NCBI GenBank assembly: GCA_026692885.1
Contig: JAPLNJ010000092.1
Coordinates: forward strand, 1 to 10,764
Direction: 5' to 3'
DNA: 10,764 nucleotides
Source of the DNA: Planctomycetota bacterium
Lineage (GTDB): Bacteria; Planctomycetota; Planctomycetia; Pirellulales; Pirellulaceae
Shown: positions 5,062 through 10,764 of the stretch, in pieces
How positions within the stretch are numbered: position 1 is the stretch's first letter
Layout: each line of letters starts with the position of its first letter
The notes under the pieces: generated by a model
Database searches by the model: none
What the model was told of the DNA's origin: nothing
Seen by the model: the letters and a program-made list of their open reading frames with translations, nothing else
Program-made: the position numbers and the translations under genes

Positions 5062-6766
5062 AAATCGGCACACGGAGTGTGCCGTCTACTATTCTTGCGA
5101 CACTGTCGCCGCTGCCGTCTGCTTCGCTCGGCGCGTCCGACGAGGTGTCACCACCCAAGCTGTTCAGGATCGCGTCCAAATCCGAGTCGCCGCCAGAGGA
5201 TTCGGCCGGGGCCTCGGCCGGCTCCTCCTCCGCCGCGGCAGAGGGAGCCTTGGCGGCTGAGGCGGGAACGGCAGCGGCCCAGGCACCAGCCAGCCGAGTT
5301 CCGGCCAGCGAGGGGAGACCGCCTAAGCGCACGTCCGGCCGGCCGCGGATGGCGAGCACCGGGAGGAACCGCTGCGCCGTCACGTGCTGGGCCACCCGCT
5401 CGTTGAGCAGACGCTCCGTACAGGGAAAAGCGACCTGGTCGCCGTCGGCGTCGGTGTAGTAGTAGAAAGGCATTTCGCCGACGGTCAGAATCGAACCCAG
5501 ATCCATCTTCTTGAAGCCTTGCTTGCTGAACATCAGGCCCAACAGCAGGCCCGCCAATGTCGCCGAATTACCCCACAGCATCCCCCGCAGGCCGTACTGG
5601 GGCGTGAACTCCTCGAAAGCAAACCGTTCGATCGAGTCGCTGCGTTTGCCGTAGGGATGGCGGAGCATGAACCGCGGCACGGTCAGAGCCAGATACGCGG
5701 CTTCGGGCAAGGCACGCAACGCCGACCAACTCTCGGTGATCAGCGGCGGCACGTCTTCGGGATCCACCTTTTGCAGGCACTCGGTGCTGATGGCCGCGAT
5801 GAACGGCGCCCGAGCCGCCGCCGCGATCTTGGCCATGCGGCCGAGCAATTCGGCGTGCGGCGGCGTCTGCTCGAACAGATAGTTACCCACGATCGCGGAA
5901 ACCGCGCCCTGCTGCGCATCCAGCGAGGGCTGCTCCACCAGCAACTTGTAGAGTCCGGTTTCCTCCAGCTCCGTGGTCGAGCTGAGATCGGCTGCAATCT
6001 CCTCCGCCGTGATATCGTACAACACGATTTTCAAATTCGCGCCGGTCTCCAAGCGGCGGATCACCATGTCGACCGAGCGCCACAACGCTTCGGTAGCTTG
6101 AAAGTCGGGATGGTGCAGCACGCGGCGCATGGTATCCGAGAGAGCCGCATCCACTGCGGCCACCAGCACGTCCTGCCGGGGATCCTTCGCCGCGACCACG
6201 TGCGGACCGACCACCCGCCGAAGCAGTTGGTCGATCGGCAGCGATTCCCGTTCTTCTGCCGCCGGCCGGTCTACCAGCCGGGCGAAGTCGCTGAGCTTGC
6301 AGTCGGCCGCCACGACTGCTCCGCGGGGCTTGGGTTTCCGTTTCTTGGGCTTTTCCGGCACGGCCACGCCCAACCAGGATTGCACATCTTTCGCCGCCTT
6401 GGCGAACGTGGCGCTGTTGGTCAGCCGCCGCCGCAGGCCCGACAACTGGCCGAAAATCTCCAGCTTGTCATACAGTTCGTCGGGATGAAAATCGTCGATC
6501 GAACTAATCTCGACTTCCACCGTGCCGTCGTCTCCACCGATGTCGAGCTGCAGTTTGATGCTCAGGCGCTCGAGGACTGCGTCCAGGTTATCAACGTCGA
6601 CGCGGAGCGGCTTGCGCGCGGCCAGCGTCTCGCCCACAGCCACCTCGCCGCGATTGGCCCGAGCCGAGAAATCGCCTAGAATGGCTAACCGAAATACCTC
6701 ACTGCCCTTACCGGCGCGCGCCGGCGGGGCAGAACCCAACGTGCCGAAATTGAATTCGTATTGCAT
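5030..6766 (-). CDS. Fused TssB-TssC-like T6SS contractile sheath protein
   Basis: This 578-residue protein resembles the two T6SS sheath subunits joined in one chain. It starts at ATG 6766 with AAGGAGA (6774-6780) 7 bases upstream. Residues about 24-130 are TssB-like: FRLAILGDFSAR, VDVDNLDAVLERL and DDFHPDELYDKLEIFGQL. A basic linker, KPKKRKPKPRGA (139-150), follows. Residues about 180-490 are TssC N-terminal-like: VLHHPDFQATEALWRSVD, FIAAIS, YLALTVPRFMLRHPYG, ERFAFEEF, MLWGNSA and FLPVLAIRGRPDVR. The usual TssC C-terminal domain (roughly 110 residues) is absent; an Ala/Glu/Pro-rich acidic tail with SDLDAILNSLGGD (528-540) replaces it. Residues 555-578 are encoded by repeat DNA and probably replace the original ending preserved at 828-940. 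It could be a working sheath with unusual contacts or a sheath-derived accessory protein. Confidence 0.85.
   Translation of the reverse strand: MQYEFNFGTLGSAPPARAGKGSEVFRLAILGDFSARANRGEVAVGETLAARKPLRVDVDNLDAVLERLSIKLQLDIGGDDGTVEVEISSIDDFHPDELYDKLEIFGQLSGLRRRLTNSATFAKAAKDVQSWLGVAVPEKPKKRKPKPRGAVVAADCKLSDFARLVDRPAAEERESLPIDQLLRRVVGPHVVAAKDPRQDVLVAAVDAALSDTMRRVLHHPDFQATEALWRSVDMVIRRLETGANLKIVLYDITAEEIAADLSSTTELEETGLYKLLVEQPSLDAQQGAVSAIVGNYLFEQTPPHAELLGRMAKIAAAARAPFIAAISTECLQKVDPEDVPPLITESWSALRALPEAAYLALTVPRFMLRHPYGKRSDSIERFAFEEFTPQYGLRGMLWGNSATLAGLLLGLMFSKQGFKKMDLGSILTVGEMPFYYYTDADGDQVAFPCTERLLNERVAQHVTAQRFLPVLAIRGRPDVRLGGLPSLAGTRLAGAWAAAVPASAAKAPSAAAEEEPAEAPAESSGGDSDLDAILNSLGGDTSSDAPSEADGSGDSVARIVDGTLRVPISAHGEAVKKS
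5066..5084. repeat. Palindromic repeat inside the sheath gene's 3' end
   Basis: cggcacacggagtgtgccg forms 8-bp arms with a 3-base loop. I recall this motif as a dispersed planctomycete intergenic repeat. Here it is translated as part of the C-terminal 24 residues of the sheath-like protein. Confidence 0.65.
5101..5368 (-). repeat. Direct repeat, copy 2, matching 941-1217
   Basis: This lies inside the intact sheath gene and encodes about residues 466-555. Similarity to copy 1 ends at cactgtcgcc (5101-5110) on one side, exactly where repeat-derived coding begins, and at 5368 on the other, where copy 1 is truncated. Confidence 0.85.
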
Positions 6767-7029
6767 GGTAGCGTCTCCTTTACTCAGCTATTATTGCTAT
6801 TCCTGGAAGTGCGAAAAGCCCCCCACTCGTAATTGACGGTATTGGCCGGCCCGCGTACCATGTGGTGGCTTCGTGCGTTTCGTCGTTTAACCGCGACCCC
6901 GCGGGGAACGCGTCGGCCACGCGCTCCCCGCTGGGTCGCGGTTAGACGAGCCAATGCTAAACGCTGGTTGCGGAGCGCAGGACGCACAGGCGACCAGTCG
7001 GGACAGTCCAACCGGAGGGCACAACCGCG
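6767..7029. promoter_or_regulatory. Divergent intergenic region between sheath gene and vgrG operon
   Basis: The sheath gene and the vgrG group are transcribed away from each other from this 263-base gap, so both promoters should lie here. I cannot place -35 or -10 boxes with confidence. It holds the sheath ribosome site (6774-6780), a large hairpin (6881-6951) and GGAGGG (7014-7019) before the small gene at 7030. Confidence 0.5.
6881..6951. repeat. Large hairpin-forming inverted repeat in the divergent region
   Basis: Bases 6881-6912 pair with 6920-6951 around a 7-base loop (tcggcca). About 27 of 32 positions pair, with three internal mismatches and two at the outer ends. The core is aaccgcgaccccgcgggg. 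It resembles a dispersed planctomycete repeat. In a transcript towards vgrG it would lie in the 5' leader and could affect expression. Confidence 0.75.
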
Positions 7030-7293
7030 ATGGCAAAATTGGGTCTTCGTCCTTCCAAACTCCAGGGGCTGTTCCTGAAGGGCTTGAAGAAGGTCCTCGG
7101 GATGGGCAAGCTCGTGTCGGCACTCCTGAAGGACCTGGCCTTGTATCCCGGCTTGGGCATCTTGCGCTGGGTCGCGAAAAAGATTGACCGGGTCATCTTC
7201 CTTGTGGGTTCCTATCAGGAGAGTATCGCGGCGCGGCGGCGAAGATTCGATACAACCAAGACGCTGACGAAAAAAGCGATTCGCGGCAAGTAG
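7030..7293 (+). CDS. Small basic protein upstream of vgrG, unknown function
   Basis: This is an 87-residue open frame starting at ATG 7030, with GGAGGG (7014-7019) 10 bases upstream. Third codon positions are mostly G or C, as in the neighbouring genes. The protein is strongly basic. Its middle alternates hydrophobic and Lys residues (GLFLKGLKKVLGMGKLVSAL, then GILRWVAKKIDRVIFLVGSY), suggesting amphipathic helices or a membrane-surface segment rather than a clear transmembrane helix. A run of Arg (RRRR) and a Lys/Thr-rich end follow. It ends 60 bases before vgrG and is probably co-transcribed with it. I recognise no family. Genes just before vgrG sometimes encode adaptors, but this one is too short to assign. 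It could still be a chance frame. Confidence 0.55.
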   Translation: MAKLGLRPSKLQGLFLKGLKKVLGMGKLVSALLKDLALYPGLGILRWVAKKIDRVIFLVGSYQESIAARRRRFDTTKTLTKKAIRGK

Positions 7294-7311
7294 CCAGTCG
7301 CCGCGGGCAGT

Positions 7312-7335
7312 GTTCCGTGGCGGGTTCCGTGGCGG
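7312..7335 (+). repeat. 12-bp perfect tandem duplication in the vgrG leader
   Basis: gttccgtggcgg occurs twice in a row (7312-7323 and 7324-7335), ending 18 bases before the vgrG start codon. It directly precedes the likely ribosome site gagaagg (7337-7343). Confidence 0.8.
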
Positions 7336-7353
7336 TGAGAAGGCGGGTGGAGT

Positions 7354-9474
7354 ATGGCCCGAGCGATAACGGTGAGCTGTCCCCTCGGCGACGACAAGTT
7401 CGTCTTTCGGCGTCTGAGCGGGACCGAAGAACTGGGGCGTCTGTTTGAGTATCAGCTGGAACTGTTCAGTGAAGACCACGCGATCAACGCGACCGACCTC
7501 CTGGGACTGGGTTTGACGGTCAAGATCGCGTGTGCCGATGACCGTCAGCGGTTCTTTCACGGGTACGTCTGCGAGTTTTGCCAGTCCGGCATCGAGTACC
7601 AGCAGTACGCCGGCTATCGCGTCGTGCTCCGGCCACTGCTGTGGTTCCTCACGCGAACCGCCGACTGCCGCATTTTCCAGCAACAGCAGGTGCCCGACAT
7701 CCTGCAGGCGGTCTTCGACGACAATCAGCTGAGCGATCTGGAGAAGTCGCTCAGTGGCACCTATCGCAGCTGGGAGTACTGTGTCCAATACTGCGAGACC
7801 GATTTTCATTTCGTCAGCCGCCTGATGGAGCAGGAAGGAATCTACTATTTCTTTCAGTACGCGGACGGGAGCCACACGCTGGTGTTGGCAGACGCCAGCA
7901 GCAGCCATGCCAGTCTGACCTTCGAGGACGGTAGCGCCTCGCTGCCTTTCCGGACGCCCGTCGCGCACTACGATGCCGATCACATTTTCGAATGGGAAGT
8001 GACCCAGCAGGTCCAGGCGGGAACCTTCGTCCACACGGATTTCGACTTCGAGCAGCCCAGCGCGAACCTGGAGGCCAAGGGGTTCGTATCCCGCAGCCAC
8101 GCGAAGGCGGACGGCGAGCTCTTCCATTATCCCGGCAAGTACCTCGTGGCGGCCGACGGTGACACCTATGCATACTCCCGCATCAACGAACTGCACACCA
8201 ACTACGAGGTCGTCCACGGCCAGGCCGACGCAGTCGCCTTTACCGTGGGAGGGCTGTTCACGCTCCAGGATCATCCTCGCGCGGATCAGAATCGCGAGTA
8301 CCTGATCACCTCGGCCACCTACGACGTGTCCCAGGAAATCGGCTTGGCGACCGCGAAAGCCGACCAATCGGCTTGGGATCCGCGCGTGCATTGCCACTTT
8401 ACGGCCATCAGCAGCCAACAGACCTTCCGCCCCGCCCGCCTGACGCCCAAAGCCGTCGTCCGGGGCCCGCAGACGGCCGTGGTGGTGGGCAAACAGGGGG
8501 AGGAGATCTGGACGGACAAGTACGGGCGGGTCAAGGTCAAGTTCCGCTGGGACCGCTTGAGCAAGTCCGACGAGAACAGCTCGTGCTGGGTCCGGGTGGC
8601 CCAGGTCTGGGCCGGCAAGAACTGGGGGGCCATGCATATTCCGCGCATCGGTCAGGAAGTCATCGTCGATTTCCTGGAAGGCGACCCCGACCAACCCATC
8701 ATTACCGGGCGGGTCTACAACGCCGAACAGATGCCGCCCTATACGCTGCCGGACAACCAGACCCAAAGCGGCCTCAAGTCGCGGAGCACCAAGCAAGGCG
8801 ACGCCACGACGTTCAACGAACTGCGGTTCGAGGACTTGAAAGGCAGCGAAGAGATCTACTTCCACGCCGAAAAGAACTTCCAGCGGGTCGTCGAGAACAA
8901 CGACACCCTGAAAATCGGCTTCGAAAAGAAAGACAAGGGCGACCAGACGATCGAGATCCATAACAATCAGAAGCTCGTCGTCGGCAACACCAACTCGGAC
9001 GACGGTAGCCAGACGATCGAAATCTGGAAGAACCGCACCGCCACCGTCAAGGAAGGCAACGAGAAGCTGGAAGTGCAGAAAGGAAATCGCGACGTCATCG
9101 TCACCAAGGGCAACGACACCCACCAGGTGACGGAAGGCAACCGCACCGTCACCGTCGCGAAAGGGAACGATACCCATCAGGTCCAGCAGGGGAACCGTGA
9201 GGTCACGGTCAGCCAGGGCAACGACACGCTGACCGTCACCCAAGGCAATCTGAGCATCAAGATTACGGCGGGCAAGGCCACCCTCGAAGCAGGCACCTCG
9301 ATCGAGTTGAAGGTCGGCGCGAGTTCCATTAAGATCGAACCCGCAAAGATTACGCTCAAGGCCCCCCAGATCGCCATTCAGGCGGACGCGCAGGTCGAAA
9401 TGAAAGGCCTCCTGGCCACCGTGAGCGCCGATGCCATGCTGACATTGAAGGGCGGTCTGATCAAGATCAACTGA
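7354..9474 (+). CDS. vgrG: Type VI secretion spike protein VgrG (TssI)
   Basis: VgrG forms the trimeric tip of the T6SS puncturing device and carries effectors into target cells. This 706-residue protein has the full classical layout: a gp27-like base (about residues 1-370, with LFEYQLELFSED, FHGYVCEF, YRVVLRPLLWFLTR, YCVQYCETDFHFVSRLMEQEG), then a gp5-like OB-fold core (about 374-470, with VVGKQGEEIWTDKYGRVKVK, SCWVRVAQVWAG, GAMHIPRIGQEVIVDFLEGD, PIITGRVYNA). A beta-helix spike ends at GGLIKIN. Residues 568-639 are eight 9-residue repeats (GNxxxxVxx). There is no extra C-terminal effector domain, so cargo would have to be bound. Start ATG 7354 follows gagaagg (7337-7343). The FHA gene starts 21 bases after the stop, implying an operon. 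Confidence 0.96.
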   Translation: MARAITVSCPLGDDKFVFRRLSGTEELGRLFEYQLELFSEDHAINATDLLGLGLTVKIACADDRQRFFHGYVCEFCQSGIEYQQYAGYRVVLRPLLWFLTRTADCRIFQQQQVPDILQAVFDDNQLSDLEKSLSGTYRSWEYCVQYCETDFHFVSRLMEQEGIYYFFQYADGSHTLVLADASSSHASLTFEDGSASLPFRTPVAHYDADHIFEWEVTQQVQAGTFVHTDFDFEQPSANLEAKGFVSRSHAKADGELFHYPGKYLVAADGDTYAYSRINELHTNYEVVHGQADAVAFTVGGLFTLQDHPRADQNREYLITSATYDVSQEIGLATAKADQSAWDPRVHCHFTAISSQQTFRPARLTPKAVVRGPQTAVVVGKQGEEIWTDKYGRVKVKFRWDRLSKSDENSSCWVRVAQVWAGKNWGAMHIPRIGQEVIVDFLEGDPDQPIITGRVYNAEQMPPYTLPDNQTQSGLKSRSTKQGDATTFNELRFEDLKGSEEIYFHAEKNFQRVVENNDTLKIGFEKKDKGDQTIEIHNNQKLVVGNTNSDDGSQTIEIWKNRTATVKEGNEKLEVQKGNRDVIVTKGNDTHQVTEGNRTVTVAKGNDTHQVQQGNREVTVSQGNDTLTVTQGNLSIKITAGKATLEAGTSIELKVGASSIKIEPAKITLKAPQIAIQADAQVEMKGLLATVSADAMLTLKGGLIKIN
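9055..9270 (+). repeat. Eight 27-base (9-residue) coding repeats in the VgrG spike
   Basis: Residues 568-639 follow the pattern GNxxxxVxx eight times without gaps, e.g. GNDTHQVTE, GNRTVTVAK, GNDTHQVQQ, GNREVTVSQ; the eighth has Ile in place of Val. GND and GNR units alternate from the second to the seventh repeat. The regular spacing fits the strands and turns of a triple-stranded beta-helix needle. Confidence 0.9.
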
Positions 9475-9495
9475 CGCGGGCAGGAGCAGCTGGGC

Positions 9496-10395
9496 ATGCA
9501 CGTGATTCTGCAAGCAATCGCCGGGCCGGCAAGCGGTCTGCAGGTGGTCGTGCGCGGTGGTCAAGTCGCGCAGGTAGGCCGCACCAACTGGGCCGACTTC
9601 AGTATCCCCAACGACCCTGACTTGGGGGATGTGCACTTTGCCGTCGCGTGCGACCAACGCGGGGGCCGCATCCGCAACTTGAACAACGCGGCGCAGACCC
9701 TGGTGAACGGGGCGGAGGTGCTGGAAGCCCCGTTACACACCGGTGACCAAGTCACCGCCGGCCAGACGACGTTCTCGGTCTTCGTGGAAGGGGAAGCGGC
9801 CCCCCTGCCCGTGTCTTTCGAAGACGCGGCGAAACCACTCGCGCCCGGGCCGCGGCCGCTCGTCGCGGCAGATCTCTGCCAGGATCTCGAACTCAGCGAG
9901 TCCGCCCAAGCGCTGCTGGACGAGGCTGTGTTGCCGGCCCCCTACCTGGAGCGGTTGAGCGAACACGGCCTGTTCCCCGACGCCGTGCGGTTCCTCGCCT
10001 TTTGGCTGCCCAAACCGCAGGCGGTCGCGTGGGGCTGCGCGTGCGTCCGGGAAGCCTGGAGCCAGGCGTTGCCCGCACCGGACAAGAACCTGCTGGAACT
10101 CGCCGAGCGCTGGTCGCAGGAGCCCACCGAGGAGCACCGCCGGGCGGCGGGAACCGCCGCGGAGGCCACCAAGCTGGACGGCGCCGCCGCCTGGGTCGCC
10201 ATGGGCGCGTTCTGGAGCGGCGGCAGTCTCGCAGCGCCCGAGCTCCCACCGGTGCCGCCGGGGCCGAGCCTGACCGCCCGGGCGATTACGGGAGCGCTGA
10301 TGATGGCCGCCGCTCACGGCGATCCCCGGAAGATGGATGATCGCTACCGAGGTTTTCTGACCCACGGCCAGAAGCTCGTCCCGGCCGCCGGATAA
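9496..10395 (+). CDS. FHA-domain protein with C-terminal DUF6931-like domain
   Basis: This 299-residue cytoplasmic protein starts at ATG 9496 with AGGAG (9482-9486) 9 bases upstream. Residues about 3-97 form a forkhead-associated (FHA) fold: GPASG (10-14), VGR (27-29), DLGDVHF (42-48), RIRNLN (58-63), LVNG (69-72) and LHTGDQVTAGQTTFSVF. FHA domains bind phosphothreonine peptides, and in T6SS clusters such proteins can link kinase signals to assembly. The Ser of the usual S-x-x-H motif is Gly here (G44, H47), so phosphopeptide binding may be weak or lost. Residues about 125-290 form a helical region ending RAITGALMMAAAHGDPRK and RYRGFLTHGQ, which I take as the DUF6931 family seen with FHA in planctomycetes (from memory). 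It lies 21 bases after vgrG, with no gene behind it in the window. Confidence 0.85.
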   Translation: MHVILQAIAGPASGLQVVVRGGQVAQVGRTNWADFSIPNDPDLGDVHFAVACDQRGGRIRNLNNAAQTLVNGAEVLEAPLHTGDQVTAGQTTFSVFVEGEAAPLPVSFEDAAKPLAPGPRPLVAADLCQDLELSESAQALLDEAVLPAPYLERLSEHGLFPDAVRFLAFWLPKPQAVAWGCACVREAWSQALPAPDKNLLELAERWSQEPTEEHRRAAGTAAEATKLDGAAAWVAMGAFWSGGSLAAPELPPVPPGPSLTARAITGALMMAAAHGDPRKMDDRYRGFLTHGQKLVPAAG

Positions 10396-10425
10396 GTTCG
10401 ACTGTCTTCGTTTCGAAAACGACCC

Positions 10426-10442
10426 CGTCCAACGCCTGGACG
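10426..10442 (+). terminator. Weak candidate terminator hairpin after the FHA gene
   Basis: cgtcca (10426-10431) pairs with tggacg (10437-10442) around a 5-base loop, 31 bases after the FHA stop. No run of T follows, so intrinsic termination is doubtful. Confidence 0.25.
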
Positions 10443-10510
10443 GTGAGAGAAGTCTTGTAAGCGAGATCGCTGCTGTGAACATCTTCGGACGGGCCGGAGG
10501 GCCGGTATTA

Positions 10511-10590
10511 TACAAGCACGACGCACCAGCGAGTGAGTCCTCGTCTGGCAAGCGATAATCGGACTCACTCGCTGGCGCGTCGTGCTTGTA
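10511..10590. repeat. 30-bp inverted repeat with 20-base loop
   Basis: Bases 10511-10540 and 10561-10590 are reverse complements with a single mismatch (29 of 30). The core is tacaagcacgacgc. I recall closely similar repeats from planctomycete genomes. Confidence 0.85.
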
Positions 10591-10611
10591 TTTCTGGCCG
10601 CTGGTTGGTTG

Positions 10612-10725
10612 CTCTCGTTCCGACGCTCTGCGTCGGAACGCAAGTCACGGACGCTCTGCGTCCTTGGGCAGACGACGCGGAGCGTCAAGACACTTGCGTT
10701 CCCACGCGGAGCGTGGGAACGAGAG
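10612..10725. repeat. 34-bp inverted repeat built from small palindromes
   Basis: Bases 10612-10645 and 10692-10725 pair with only a few mismatches. Each arm contains its own palindrome (gttccgacgctctgcgtcgg, gttcccacgcggagcgtggg). The centre holds a further gacgctctgcgtc/gacgcggagcgtc pair. This is a widespread-type dispersed repeat. Confidence 0.8.
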
Positions 10726-10764
10726 AGGCGTCAACATGTTCACAGCAGTGGCGTTAAGCCTGGC

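Larger units (their letters stand above)
10470..10748. mobile_element. Repeat composite bounded by 13-bp inverted ends
   Basis: ctgctgtgaacat (10470-10482) is the exact reverse complement of 10736-10748. These ends enclose two large hairpins (10511-10590 and 10612-10725) and no credible gene. It could be a small non-autonomous mobile element carrying older repeats. Short open frames here are products of the palindromes. Confidence 0.45.

Noticed and set aside
5384..6679. A 431-residue plus-strand open frame inside the sheath gene
   Set aside because: It is antisense to the recognisable TssB-TssC-like gene and rich in His, Arg and Gln with no domain; it is a shadow frame.
6784..9657. A 957-residue minus-strand open frame antisense to vgrG
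   Set aside because: It is the mirror of a clearly conserved vgrG gene in GC-rich DNA. Its composition (Leu/Val/Asp/Gly-rich, no known domain) is typical of an antisense shadow, and it crosses the FHA start, the intergenic region and a hairpin.
9733..10551. A 272-residue minus-strand frame opposite the FHA gene
   Set aside because: It is antisense to a recognisable FHA-domain gene and begins inside a hairpin repeat.

Overview
The window looks like part of a planctomycete chromosome (phylum Planctomycetota, perhaps Pirellulales; this is inference). It is GC-rich, it carries type VI secretion (T6SS) genes, and the spaces between genes are packed with short inverted repeats of kinds I remember as abundant in that phylum. 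Examples are the stems built on gtgcggggacttgtccccgc, cggcacacggagtgtgccg, taatctttcgccttaatctt and gttcccacgcggagcgtggg. No rRNA, tRNA or CRISPR array is visible.

Layout. Bases 1-827 hold no credible gene, only repeats. A broken gene end on the minus strand (828-1217) matches the 3' part of the sheath gene at 5030-6766. Then come three minus-strand genes for basic, helix-rich proteins of unknown function (1447-2406, 2691-3470, 3861-4709). Two are clear paralogs, collinear without gaps for 270 residues; the third is a diverged relative. Upstream of them on the same strand is a fused TssB-TssC-like sheath gene (5030-6766). Pointing the other way are a small basic protein (7030-7293), a VgrG spike protein (7354-9474) and an FHA-domain protein with a second C-terminal domain (9496-10395). 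Bases 10396-10764 again hold nested inverted repeats.

How the genes fit together. VgrG is the spike tip of the T6SS, and the sheath-like protein belongs to its contractile tail. FHA proteins often read threonine phosphorylation that controls T6SS firing. The three unknown proteins lie beside these genes and may be a lineage-specific T6SS component, cargo or adaptor family. The core genes tssJLM, tssEFGK, clpV and hcp are absent from the window, so this is a satellite island or one edge of a larger cluster.

Most unusual: (1) the sheath protein joins TssB-like and TssC-like domains, lacks the usual TssC C-terminal domain, and has an acidic tail with L-D-x-I-L motifs. (2) A second copy of that tail, with the apparently original ending, lies about 4.15 kb away and brackets the unknown gene cassette as a direct repeat. 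(3) Repeat-like DNA appears to have replaced the 3' ends of three genes, giving each a new C-terminus.
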